DNA of 64,000 nt from Cavia porcellus. Lineage: Eukaryota; Chordata; Mammalia; Rodentia; Caviidae. The notes under the pieces are model-generated. The model did no database searches and was not told the origin of the DNA. It saw only the letters and a list, made by a program, of their open reading frames with translations. The stretch is from the NCBI RefSeq assembly GCF_034190915.1, contig NW_026947484.1:210378657-210442656 (forward strand). The letters are read 5' to 3'. The translations under genes were made by a program, and so were the position numbers. Of this stretch, positions 23,598 to 34,599 are shown one piece after another; the first letter of the stretch is position 1; every line of letters starts with the position of its first letter.

Positions 23598-23945
23598 TTT
23601 AGCCCATTCAGAAAGCCTTAACAAAGTACCATAAACAGGGAGGGTTACAAACATCATACAGTTACCTCTTATCTCTGTTCTGGAGGTTGGGACATCCCAA
23701 ACCAAGTTACCAGCAGATGCTGTGTGCAGTGGGGATTCGCTCTCTACTTCATTCCTGGTACTTTCTACCTGTGTCTCTGGATGGTGCAAGATTCCAGAAA
23801 GATGGTTGGCCTCTTTAGAAGGGCACCAGTCTCGCCCATGAGGGCTCTGCTCTCTTGTGAGTTAACTACCTCCCAAAAGCCCTGCACTGGGAATTAGGTC
23901 TCAGTGCAAGAATTTTAGGGGACATAAATTCAGACAATAGCGGTA
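23598..23945 (-). mobile_element. MaLR (MST/MLT1) LTR, antisense
   Basis: Antisense hallmarks in order: 'taacaaagtaccataaacaggg', 'gttctggaggttgggacatccc', 'gggcaccagtctcgcccatgagggctctgc', 'taactacctcccaaaagccctgc', and 'gaattttaggggacataaattcagacaatagc'. Confidence 0.8.
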
Positions 23946-24009
23946 TCTCATGTTACATTTGTGTCATACACCTGAAAAAAATACTGGGTAAGTCAATAAG
24001 GAAGTACAA

Positions 24010-24402
24010 GTGAGTAAGGCTACAGTCATTCCTCTGAACATTTCCTCTATTGGCTCTGAAATATACTAATATGTAGATAATTGTTTATCTATTAGGTAAT
24101 AATTAAAATGTCAATACATCACTAAAAGTAGAGGTACTATAAATAAATATCTCAAGATCCCAATACAATAAATGAAAAATTAATAACAAACTAAACTAAT
24201 GATGTTAAAATCACTACATAGCAAAACCAAAAGAAAAGGCAACAGTGTTTAGAAGAATAATTGTGCCTTATTTTTTTAAAACAAAAAATTTTAAAATCTG
24301 CCTCCAGTTCAAGAAGTAAAACTATAAACTAATAAGAACTAAAGAAAAAGACAAAATTAATTAAATATAAAATGAAAAAAGCAAGAATTAGAATATAGAG
24401 GT
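24010..24402. other. AT-rich unassigned DNA
   Basis: Strongly A/T-rich with no recognised repeat or frame. Confidence 0.4.
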
Positions 24403-25175
24403 TGTTATGGATTGAGAAGTGGTTATCAACTTAATGCCAGCTGGATTACATCAGAATGGCACTGAGCATAGATGTCCCACCGGAGGAAAGTTGCCAGAAT
24501 AAAAAGAGACATGAAGAAGGAGAAGCTATTGCACTGATGCATTGTGGGTTCTCCTGTGCTGCTGTTTGAGCCATTAGGTTCTCCTGGAGAAGCTCTGGTC
24601 CTCACATGGACCATTGCTTCCTGGTTCCAGAGAGGAAGATACGTGCTGCTTGGTCACCAGGATGAACTTGTCACACAGGCTTCCTGGCAGGTACTCGACT
24701 CTGCTTGTCATGGGAGGAGCTCGGGGCCTCCATGTCACGGAGGATGGCTGTGGTGCTTTATCAGGGCAGCCCTGGTCTTTGTTATGAGTGTGGCTTCTTG
24801 GCTCCAACATAGAACCCTCAACCTACAAGCACAGCTCCTTTACCTCGCTGGCATGGACTTTCAGGCTTCCACTGCTGACTTTTGGGCCTTCCTAGCACAG
24901 ATCCATAAAAGAGACTGGCATGAGTCCTTCTCGTGGGCTCTAGACCTCCAGCTGGACTTGTGGGAGACATTGTCATGAGTTCTGGGTTTTCATCTGGACT
25001 CACGTGGAACATTGCTGTGGGATTCAGGCCTTTGGCTAAATATTTTATGTCTTTGGTGTTGTGGACAGATTTCCTGCATTTTCTAGTGTTAACTCCTGGT
25101 GACCATTAATAAAATAATATTATAAACTCCATGTCCTGATTCTAATTGTTCTCCTCCCAATCCCTGACTACAACA
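24403..25175 (+). mobile_element. MLT2-like ERVL LTR, copy 2
   Basis: Runs from TGTTATGG to CAACA, with GAGGT on the left and GAGGC on the right as a possible 5-bp target duplication (4 of 5). It is collinear with 6194-6917. AATAAA near 25106, about 70 bp before the end, could be its polyadenylation signal. No internal retroviral sequence adjoins it, so it is probably a solo LTR. The family name is tentative. Confidence 0.6.
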
Positions 25176-25279
25176 GAGGCAAAGACCTTTATGAAGCTCA
25201 AGTGAGTAAATTGTAATCCAATATAAAAGGTAAGGAACTTAAAATATTCACTTAACAACAACAACAAAAATACCCACAA

Positions 25280-25920
25280 GGCTATAAAATGTGGAGTTGT
25301 TTAACCTCATGAGGCTCTTAGGGAAAGCAAGTCAAAAACACAATGAGATGTCACATTTTCCCCCACCAAAATGACTAAACAAAACTAAAAAGAGTAATAA
25401 TACCAAGTTGGTTTCAAAGTTTTCACTTTGAAACACCAATGGTAGTTTTCAACAGTTCCATTCCCAAAAATATAGCAATGGAAATGAGCATATATGTGTG
25501 CATACATATGCACACAACAAAAAAAAAATACTGCATGAGAATGCTAGAATAGCCAGACTTCTCCTAGCAACTCAAACATCTATCAACAAAGATTAGATCA
25601 GTTTTGATGAAGTGGTAGAATCAGTACTCAAAGCTAGTGAATTGCTACTACAAGCCACACTCCTCACAACTGTGTCACTGTCAGAGAGGCCAGGCACGAA
25701 AACATACATACATACATGACTCCATTTACATGGACTGTGAAAACAGAACTGCGTCAGGGTGCTTTGAAAATTTGGAGTAGTGAAACAGAAGTATCAAAGT
25801 CAGGTCTGAGGTACCAGTTACAGGAATATTTAATGTACTAGAACTTAATTGACCTGCAGGATTTTGATTTGCAAATATTTCAACATGTATGCTATACCTC
25901 AATTTAAAAAGTCCATTTAA
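25280..25920 (+). mobile_element. Ancient L1M, ORF2 end and 3'UTR
   Basis: The left part resembles the L1 ORF2 coding end ('caaaaacacaatgagatgtcac', 'aaaatgactaaac'). The right part ('actccatttacatggactgtgaaaacagaact', 'tatgctatacctcaattt') matches L1M tails. It is degenerate throughout. Confidence 0.65.
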
Positions 25921-26034
25921 AAATGAAAAAATGCCAACAGTCAGAAGTATTTTTATTTTATTTCTATTGTGTTAAGCTAGTGGAACTGTGGAATTATGGC
26001 AGCTAAAGCTCTCTGGACTGACATGGAGTTCTAG

Positions 26035-26150
26035 AGGTCATCAGCATTCATTTTACAGATAAGGAAGCTATTGCTTAGAAAATTAAGAGATTTATCCAAT
26101 GTCACAGTTCATATGTGACAAGCTCGGGTCTGCTGGCCTCTGAATCCAAG
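26035..26150 (-). mobile_element. MIR SINE
   Basis: Antisense core: 'cattttacagataaggaagctattgcttagaaaattaagagatttatccaatgtcacag'. Confidence 0.8.
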
Positions 26151-26953
26151 AGAGATCCCTTTTTCTTCTTTGTTTTGTTTCTGTCTCGATGCCTCAACTC
26201 ATGTACACACCACTTAATACTCTCATCCCACTTGGCTCCCAATAAACAAACCATAATAATAGGAAGTGACATCCACCCACTTGGCAATTTCAGTACCTCC
26301 ATCCTGAAATTGCTCCTAAAATTACCCAGAGGTCTTCCTGGGTGATAGTTTGGTGCATACACACTTTCAAAAAGAAAATACTTTTCCCAAGATGAAAACT
26401 TTGTTGGTTAATGCTTGTCTACATGGCTACCAAAAAATTGTATGTGTATTTTGCTTTTTTTTAACCTATTAGTACTGAGATGGATTGCATTATTGTGATT
26501 AAGTGGAAGAATGCTCTGAAATGTCCCTAATCGTGGTATAAATGGAAGCCTTGTTAAAAATTAACACATCTAGACACTCATCAGGGGTATGAACAAAGAT
26601 GCATTAGCCACTCAGAAGAATAAGCATCAACATTTCAAGAATGTTTTAAGAGAACTTGGTAGCATTTCTAGATGTTTCCCCAAGCAAATCTCAGTAGAAC
26701 CTAAGCAACTTTCCTGGGCCTTAGCTTAAGTGGGAAACTCCTGGAGGCTCAGATAATGGCATGAGAAAACCCAACCCACCATCATCTTCCCAGTTAGGGC
26801 TGGCCTTGTGGGATATGGGAGTCAGGTACACAGTTCTGGTGAGAACTGTCCTACCCTAACCACAAAGAAAATTCAGAAATATAAGTTGTTTTGTAAAGGT
26901 GAAACCAGCCTTCCAATCTCCATGCTTGATCCTCTTTGTCTTGTATCTTGACG
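26151..26953. other. Gene-free stretch
   Basis: No repeat was recognised. The 26395-26700 part is AT-rich and not low in complexity. It could include conserved non-coding sequence, but nothing here proves that. Confidence 0.4.
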
Positions 26954-27334
26954 TGTAGACTGAACTGTATCTCCTCAAATTCATATGTTGAAACCCTAAC
27001 CCCAAATGTTACTGTATTTGGAGATAGGGCCTTGAGGAGGTATGAAATTCAAATGAGGTCCTCAGGGTGGGGCCTCTGATAGATCTGATGTATTCAGGAG
27101 AAAGGGAGAGATACAGATACGGGAGAGCTCTCCCTCACACTCAGAGAAAAGGCTACAGGTGAGCCCACAAAGGGGTGACTGTCTGCTCTCTCAGGAAACA
27201 AGTCAGTGCTAGAAATCAAATCAGCCAGCATCTTAATCATGGGCTCCCCAATCTCCAGAACTGTGAGAAAAGAAATGTCTATTGTTTAAGCCCCCCAACT
27301 TGTGCTGTTTTTTATGGTAGCACAAGCAGAGTAG
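26954..27334 (+). mobile_element. MLT1-type MaLR LTR
   Basis: Almost full-length. It begins 'tgtagactgaactgtatctcctcaaattcatatgttgaaaccctaacccc', continues 'atttggagatagggccttgaggagg' and 'ggggcctctgatag', and ends 'ctccagaactgtgagaaaagaaatgtctattgtttaagccccccaac' and 'tatggtagcacaagcag'. This is the canonical MLT1 layout. Confidence 0.88.
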
Positions 27335-27714
27335 TTCACCTGCTAACTTAGACAGCTGTGTGGCTACCATATCATTTCCGGCAGAGTACTCCTTTGGTGG
27401 TATTTATGTTTCTCTGGGGAAACACTTAGCACTTAGGGAACCAAAATCTCTTCTGTATCAGAACAGATTGATTTCTGATGGTGAAATTCCAGACATCAGT
27501 CCTTGTAAGAGTCATGTGTAGGAAACAGATAGGCAAGTGTGGCTAGAGACAGATCAAAGAAACGTAAATGTCCAACTAAGAAATGCAGAATTCATTTCAG
27601 AGACAATGATGTGTTTTTGAGAAGAAGTATGATCAAAGCTTTCCTTCAAGGAGATGAAAACCTACTGTATTGCTGGCAGACTTACAGTTACTATTAATTT
27701 CAAGGATTTTTAAT

Positions 27715-27790
27715 AATAGTTAGCATTTATTGAGCACTTAATCTTTGCCAAGCACTCTGCATGTATTTCTCTAATTGAGAGAAAATTATA
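27715..27790 (-). mobile_element. MIR SINE fragment
   Basis: Antisense MIR end: 'tagcatttattgagcacttaatctttgccaagcactctgcatgtatttctctaatt'. Confidence 0.75.
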
Positions 27791-28168
27791 AGAAAGACTT
27801 TGAAATGGACCAAAAAGATTACCGAGTGCCTTGAGTGGAAGTCAGGCATGATCTGGGTTATGATTTATTTATAACACTGTAAGATGTGGAAAATTGATAA
27901 CAAGGCCAATAACTTTCATTGAAAAGCAAATGACTGTGCCCAATGGAATGAAATTGAGCACTGCCTTTGGAACAGACCTAGTTTGCACCTATTTGTAAAT
28001 TCATTCCAACATTTGTTATTGCTTAATTGTGTGTGGTTCTCTGAATTCTCCTCTCACTTATGTTATCTCATTGGTTTCTTTACCAATGAGTTATATGAAT
28101 TTTTGACACATGTCTATTTTATATACATACATCACGATTTTACTTTTAAAAACTCTGTTAGCAATTCT
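27791..28168. other. Unassigned AT-rich DNA
   Basis: Not repetitive by eye and without a supported frame. Confidence 0.35.
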
Positions 28169-28610
28169 TTTTTTTTACTTTTTTGAATTTTATTTTAGAG
28201 AGAATAAAGCCAAGCAAAATAAAACAGAATAAAGCCAAAATAAATGAGAGTGTACATGACCTAGGATTTCAAAACAATAGAAAACCAACAATGGTTACCA
28301 TAATGCCTCTTGTTGTCTTCAAAATAGCTGCCCATACCTTCAGACTTAATAAAATCAAGCAAAACAACAGAATAGAACCACTAAAAACAAAACAATGAAT
28401 GCAACACAGAACTTCAAAACATGATAACAGTAAATCTAAAATAGCTACCATAGTACATCTTGTTCTCCCCAAAATATGTGCCCATGACATAAGATACAAC
28501 AAAATCAAACAAGATAAAACAGAATAAACCCAACCAAACAAAACAATGAGAATGATACAGGATTGCAAATCAAGATCGTAGAGAATTATCAATGGCTATC
28601 AGCTTCAGAA
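28169..28610 (-). mobile_element. L1 3'UTR with ~145-bp tandem units
   Basis: Starts with a T-run (the complement of a poly(A) tail). About two and a half diverged units follow, each carrying 'aatggttaccata...ctcttgtt...ccaaaatag.tgcccat...aataaaatcaa'. Units begin near 28265 and 28415. The same unit recurs in the L1 at 57305-58405, where it adjoins ORF2, so this is a 5'-truncated L1 tail of the same lineage. Confidence 0.75.
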
Positions 28611-29013
28611 CGCGATCCCCCATAGATGCTAATTGCAAATTGTTATCCTCTGAATAGATGATCAGACTACTGGCCTGCAAAGTCATTGAAACACTAAACA
28701 CTACAAGCATAAAGCCACATTTTACCTCATTAGCTATTATCACAGCCTGTGTTTCTCCAGATCAGTCAGTCACTTATAGGGGGTGGGGTGTAATGTTGGC
28801 TCTTCTTGTCTCCCTGCCCCATACACCAGGAGGGGCAGGCATCTGGCTCTCCCCAGTCAGCCTGCACATGGCACTGACTCACAGGAGCTCTTAGCTTTTT
28901 GTTGACTTCATGACCAGCTTCCCTAACTTCATCACAGGCTTCCCACTTTTAATCCATTTCATTTATATCATATCAACAAGCAATGGAAGATACTATACCT
29001 ATTTTTCCCAATT
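28611..29013. other. Unassigned DNA
   Basis: No gene or repeat was identified. Confidence 0.4.
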
Positions 29014-29028
29014 AAAATACTAAATTCA

Positions 29029-29112
29029 GGGGCTGGGAATTTAGGTCAGTGTCATAAGCGCCTGCCTTGCAAGTGTGCAATCATGAGTTCGATCCCCAGT
29101 ACGGATTTAAAA
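29029..29112 (+). mobile_element. ID SINE with perfect target-site duplication
   Basis: Begins GGGGCTGGGAATTTAGGTCA, with B box 'gagttcgatcccc' at about 29084-29097 and an A-rich tail. It is bracketed by AAAATACTAAATTCA at 29014-29028 and 29113-29127 (15/15). Confidence 0.95.
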
Positions 29113-29320
29113 AAAATACTAAATTCAATAATTCTACAGCTGTTGCAAAACTTAGTGCTCTCTCCTGTCATACGTTTCGTTAACAATTCTTACAACACTA
29201 TGAAAATGAAACTATTATCTCTCTTTCTTACAAAGAAATAAACAGAGGCTTTGAAAAGAAAAGTTGCCTACAAATATCACAGTGACCTTGAAACTGGAAT
29301 CAGAATAAAAGGCTATTATT

Positions 29321-29351
29321 GTACACGCACACACACGCACACACACACACA
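29321..29351. repeat. (AC)n microsatellite
   Basis: A short AC run with two CG interruptions. Confidence 0.85.
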
Positions 29352-30059
29352 GCATGCCTGGAGACCAAATCCAGGACTCCTGTTCTATCACCAAGTTATA
29401 TCCCCACCCCTACTTAACTTTGTAACTACTCCAGATGGCCACCCTCAGGCCCTGTCCCTGAAGCCTATCTCTGAAGTCTTTCCTCACTTTCCTGCAACCT
29501 CAGAAACCCCACTGCTGTATCAATTGCTCCACTGTCCACAACTTTCCCACCATTGTCTGACCCAACTGACAAAATAATCACTGTTAGCGAGGAATGGAGA
29601 AGTAATGATCTCTTTACCTGTGTGCATCACCTAATACACCATGAGCTCTGTTTTAGCAAAAATATGACACACTGAAGATACCTGGTAAATGCCCGATGAG
29701 TAAAGAAAAGTACAGATACAGATGGGGAAGACGCCTAGAAGCTGGTAACTGGACTCACAGGATTCGGAGTGGAGACAAGTCCTCCTTGGAATTCCAACAG
29801 ACCAGGTTTTCTGAAGAAACAGAAATGTCTCTCTCAAAACCAGCATCTCCCCAGGTCCAAATATATTCCTGAAGTACAAATTAAACTCTCCCAAAAATTG
29901 TTTCCCAGATTGTAGCCACGCAGGGAGCCACTTACTCACACGCTCAGGAACGTCAGTGGGAAAGCATTTTGCGCTTGGCTGTATCATCAGTAAAATGGGA
30001 TGGACCAACTTTGTGTTCTGGCTAGGAGGGAGCACAAATGTAACCTAGAATTCCCTTTC
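29352..30059. other. Unassigned DNA
   Basis: No gene or repeat was recognised. A 134-codon minus-strand frame at 29631-30035 has no domain. Confidence 0.4.
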
Positions 30060-30270
30060 CTGATTCTGAGAATGAGGTGCCAGACACTGTCCCTAACTCT
30101 TAAGAACTCACTTAATTCTCACAAAGGCTTATGAGGAAGGTACTGTTACCACCCCTATTTTATAAATGAGGAAACCAAGACACAGAAAGATGAAGAAACC
30201 TATCAAGATCATACAACCCATAATTAGTGAAGCTGAAACTGAAGGCTAAATAGTCTGGCTTTTATTTATC
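30060..30270 (-). mobile_element. MIR SINE, nearly full length
   Basis: Antisense MIR: 'gccagacactgtccctaactcttaagaactcacttaattctcacaaaggcttatgaggaaggtactgttaccacccctattttataaatgaggaaac', then the core to 'gtctggctttt'. It is one of the better-preserved MIRs here. Confidence 0.88.
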
Positions 30271-30939
30271 TTATGGACCTGTCCAGGCTCCACCAATTCA
30301 GAGTCATATCCTTCAAGGAACTACTCAACCACTCCAGCTCTGGCATAAATTCTGTCCGTCCTTTAAAGTCCTCTAGCAATTATTTTCAGCACAATTTATT
30401 TGATAATCAACTCCCTATCTTGTGCTCTTCAGTGGAAGTTAAGGCCCAAAGATGCTGTCCCTTGGCTGTCCCTCAGACCCAAACAGAGTCCTTCCCATGC
30501 ATAGTATTTTGTCTTTACAAGGGGAACAGAGTGACTGGTCAAAAGAAGATGCAAAAAGAAAACTAGTTTTTGGCCAAGTGAATACCTACCCCAAAACAGA
30601 AGAAAAGGCTGGGCATATTCCTAAGGAAAGTCTGCACAAAATCATTCGGCAAGTTACCCTAGATCCAGGAGGAAAAGAATCTCTACTGTTTTTGACAAAA
30701 GACCCTAAACTGAATCTGTTTCATTCCCTGTTGCATAGGACCCAAGCCAGGCAGCAACAATGAGAGGTGGTTAAATACTGAATTAAACCCTGGGCTCCAG
30801 TCTGTGATCTCATGTTCACTTGATAAGTGCTTCATAATTAATGAAGCAGAGATGACAGTCTGCATTTTATTAGGCTGATTCTTTTGCAGAAATCAATAGC
30901 CTGTCAGAGGAAATCCTTTGGAGAAGAGACTGTTTAATC
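30271..30939. other. Unassigned DNA
   Basis: Frames of 97 and 103 codons overlap at 30273-30763 in different phases, and neither shows a domain. Confidence 0.4.
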
Positions 30940-31110
30940 ATCTTCATTATCATCATCATTACCATCATGATAGATAACATTTATTGAATTCTTATCATGT
31001 GTGAAACACTGTATATGAACAACCACCCCTCCTCCTTCTCGTGATGCAAAAAGCTTCCTAAGTACTGTACTGTATCCCGTAAGATAAGGTACTGATTCCT
31101 CACATTACAC
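30940..31110 (-). mobile_element. MIR SINE
   Basis: Antisense 3' half: 'tcatcatcatt', 'tagataacatttattgaattcttatcatgtgtgaaacactgtatatg', and 'ataaggtactgattcctcac'. Confidence 0.7.
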
Positions 31111-31239
31111 CAAACCAGTGCCGGTCCTCAGACAGTTTTATATCAGGCAGCCTAGCAGAGAGCCAGCAACACGGAATAACAAAAGCTCAGCCACACACAG
31201 TATTGGAAAACAACATTGTGGTGAAACAACAGGTTCAAA

Positions 31240-31345
31240 TCTTTTCCTCACCTACCACATAAACTGCAAGCAAGTTAATCTCTCCAAGCCTCAGTTTCCC
31301 CCAAATCTAGAGGGAATGAGAATAGCTCATCTGAGCTGTGATCAT
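31240..31345 (+). mobile_element. MIR SINE
   Basis: Sense core: 'taccacataaactgcaagcaagttaatctctccaagcctcagtttcccccaaatctagaggga'. Confidence 0.8.
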
Positions 31346-31416
31346 CAGGTAGACATCACACTGCCTGAGAGAGTCCAACAGACTCAAGAAAACTCCTCCC
31401 TTTCTTCTGTTTCTTT

Positions 31417-31655
31417 CTTTTTTTTTTTATTTAAAGAGAAAAAAGAAAGGACATAAAGAAACAAAGCAGTAAAAGGGTACAAGTAATGCAGAATTTCAAG
31501 AAAAAAATATACAGTAAGAAATCACTAGTTAACAGGTTACATATTGTCTTCCTAGAAACAGTTGTCCAAATTATAAAATTAAAGCATATAAAGTGGAGAT
31601 TCATACAGTGATATTGGAGACAGTTCCGTTCAATGATCCAACAAAACTTCAATGT
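31417..31655 (-). mobile_element. 3' end of the chimeric retroposon family (5'-truncated copy)
   Basis: A T-run at 31417-31429 is the complement of a poly(A) tail and is followed by a TTTAAATAAA-type polyadenylation region. The reverse complement aligns with 10655-10880 at roughly 75%, with an exact shared block ACTAGTGATTTCTTACTGT (19 bp) and 'gacaatatgtaa' just before it. Similarity starts at about 31655, so this copy is strongly 5'-truncated, as expected for L1-driven reverse transcription. Confidence 0.75.
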
Positions 31656-33509
31656 ACGTCTTGCAGCCTTTTCTGGGTATCCTAGGGTCGTAACTGAGTC
31701 AGGATGGCTTCTGCACCACGTGACTCTGGACAGTGGGCCCTGCCCTCTTGTCCTCTTCTGTTCTGGAAAGTGTCAGTTTGAGCAGCATTCTCGCCCACTG
31801 TCCCATTCCTCCCCTCCCTGAGCTTTGCCACTTCAGCAGTCTCAACTCTCACAAAAGTGTAATGCAAAATAGACCCCAGCCAGCAGCTGCCCCTGCTGTT
31901 GCCCTCAGGGACAGGCATTGTGGCAGCTCCTCCCCTCTGTGTTCAGGAGTCTTTGGATCTGACTTCCATATTTGGGGATGATCCCCCAACAGTTGAAGTG
32001 CCCCCTAAAATCAAGGGACAGCTAAGGTGGTCACTACTAAATACACATGTAACCTCCAGCTCCTAGTTTCCCTTGAGCCTGGATTACTTAGTTTTCAAGC
32101 CTTAGGTAGGAGGGTAAATGTAGGACGAGATAGAGACAGATATCTAAGAACTGTTTTTCCTTGTGTTCCCAGATACTTGACATGGGCACAGGCAGCCCAA
32201 ATCTGAACATAGCTTTGCAATCTGTAACAGTTCCCCTTTCAATAGCAGACAAGTCCTGGCTGAACTCCAAAATAAGGGAGAGTTGGTTTTTTTTTTTTTT
32301 TTTTAAATAGTTCTCACTTGAAATGTTTCCCTGATCCTTTGCCTGTCAAAATAAAGTCTATGCTGGCAGACCCGGTCACAACCCCGTCCCTCATGGAACC
32401 TTCCCTGAACAACCCAGCACACCCCGACCTTCCCTTGTCTGCCCACGGGTGTTCATCTGCCCCTTGAGACCCCCTTGCAAGGCTGCCACCTCTAGTACTT
32501 GATTCAGGTGTGACTTTTCCTTCTTCCTCCACCCTTCCTCTGAGAATCATGGAGTTTATACCACCTGTAAATTTTACTGTAATCTTCACGGGCCATGAAT
32601 TTGGAGAAAGGTTTGTCCACATCTACTCCAACCTCTCTTTCCAGCAATTAAAGCAAGGTTCTCTGATTCAGACTTTATGGATGGGCACATCTGGGTGGCT
32701 ACTGACTGGGGAAAGAGAGCCCCACTCTCACCCCAGGATGCATACCCACAACCTCAAGACCCTAAAGGGCAGTTAGCTCTGGCCTCCAACTGGCCTGCTG
32801 CCCCCAGGGTAGAATTGCTCAGCCAGTTTGGGTGCATGCAAATGCTGAGTGAAAATAAAACTCCAGGCTTCCAGAGTGTGAAGAGCTAATAAATCCTTAG
32901 TGAATAAGACTTCCTAAATTGAGTCTCTTTTATGAGCCAATTTGTGAGCACTTCTGGCTTTTTCTACTGGAACGGCAAACTATGACTGTAAATATTAACA
33001 AGATGGTGTTGGTAGTGTGAGGGAAAAGAAGACCTGACATGAGGGTGACCAGATCTGTTTTCCTAACACGACTGCCCAAGTAAGTGGGATGCTGTATCAC
33101 TAACCTCGCTCGCAGTCCCAAGGAAGAACGATCCCTACTCTAATGGAACGGCACATTTCATTGTGCCTAAAACCATTAAAGCATGCTAGCAATAATTCTG
33201 TGGTTGTCAAATTAAGGCTCTATCTCCAAGTAGATTCTCTCATATACACAGTGCTTGTGTAAGTGTACGTGTTTGGCTGTCATCTTTTTTGTTGGTATGC
33301 AGGGGAAAGGGAACAAATAAAAGATAGCTCTGTTCAGTTTTTTAACAGTTCAAAAGATCTAATATTAAATTTTAATTTCAACTAACTCTTTTGGCAGAAG
33401 GTGTGCGTGCCACACAGAGAACTGGGATGGGGGACAGAAAGAGATAGAAGGGTAGTTCTTATATATATGTAATCTTTCTGTGGGTTTCTCAGGGACCCAA
33501 GAAGAGGAA
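31656..33509. other. Gene-free stretch
   Basis: Unassigned except for a T20 run at 32286-32305. A patch at 33140-33220 ('cattaaagcatgctagcaataattctg') is not repetitive and could be conserved non-coding DNA. That is a guess. Confidence 0.4.
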
Positions 33510-33680
33510 GGTTTGCTGAGATTATGTGCCTCCCAGTTTACATGCATTATCTCATTCAATCTCCCTTCTATTAATTTCTCAACACAGAAAACTAAAGACA
33601 CAAGAAAAGCCATCAACTACTGCAGTTTATACAAACAATAGAAATTCAAACCTATGTCTCTTCACTCCGGGTACAGGGTT
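33510..33680 (-). mobile_element. MIR SINE, degraded
   Basis: Antisense phrases 'tttacatgcattatctcattcaatctcccttc' and 'aactaaagacacaag' preserve the MIR layout weakly. Confidence 0.55.
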
Positions 33681-34599
33681 CCCCCTCCTCTGTTGCTTCC
33701 CACTACACAGAGCCAGCAGACACACCTCTGAATTTGGAAGCCGTTGGTGAGCCTCATAGAAGCCTTGCATCAAGGGAGCATTCTCACCTGGGGGCATAGC
33801 ATGGAACTCTCTGCACCACACAAAGCCTGTAATGTGGGAGCTATTTCTAGCCAGGAATCATTCCCTAGCATTTCTGGATTCAGGCAGCCTGCAGTCTTCC
33901 CGGGACCCTACCTGAAAGGATTTTGCCCTGGATGGGAAGCTGCAGCGGTGGGAGGCCGGGAGGCGGAACCAAGGGGCTCTATCTTGAGGTCACCTTTCCT
34001 GCTCCTAAGCAATTTACCTGTTGCGCAAAATGAATTCCATTGGGCTACCTGTGCATCAGTAATGCCCCTTAGGCACCACCTCAAACCTAAGCTATATGTA
34101 TGCCCCCATACCAAGCATCAGGCAAAGAAAATGCCAGACCCCAGAGGCCATCGAGTCTCTCTCCACATTCTTAAAATAAAGGCCTCTTTTATTTCATATT
34201 TTTTATCTTTGTACCCGCGCTGAAAATTCTATCACTACCCCCGAGAACTGCATAAATCTGGGCAATTTTGCTTGTCTTTATGCTTGGCTTCTACAGCACA
34301 CAGTGCAAACCTCAGTAGGGAGATGAAAAAGGCCATTGTAGGACCAGGAAGCAGCATAGGTTTTGGGGTTTCGGCAGTGTAACCCAAAGCATTAGAATCA
34401 CATAAACTTCTCTGCGCTCCTGCTATGTGGGCAGTTCATCCTCACCAAGGGCCTGTAGTTGGGGATCTGGGCTGATGCGAACCTTGAGATTATATACTAC
34501 ACCTAAGAGTGGGACTACAGTCAATTTACATGGGGCCCAAAGAATTCTGTCACGGTGGTGATACAGGGGAATGAAACTCCTGACCTACGATGTCCAGTA
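33681..34599. other. Unassigned GC-richer region with a 159-codon open frame
   Basis: 33744-34223 on the plus strand is the longest open frame of the window (159 codons, starting MVSLIEALHQG). No domain, signal peptide or membrane segment is evident. A segment rich in 'ataaaggcctcttttatttc' (34180-34200) followed by 'cccgcgctgaaaattct' looks like the R/U5 part of an old LTR, so the frame may lie in a decayed retroviral LTR. I do not annotate it as a gene. Confidence 0.4.

Noticed and set aside
4309..25175. One large duplication covering both the 4.3/17.8-kb pair and the 6.2/24.4-kb pair
   Set aside because: The offsets differ (13.5 versus 18.2 kb) and the intervening sequence does not match, so the second pair is an interspersed LTR family.
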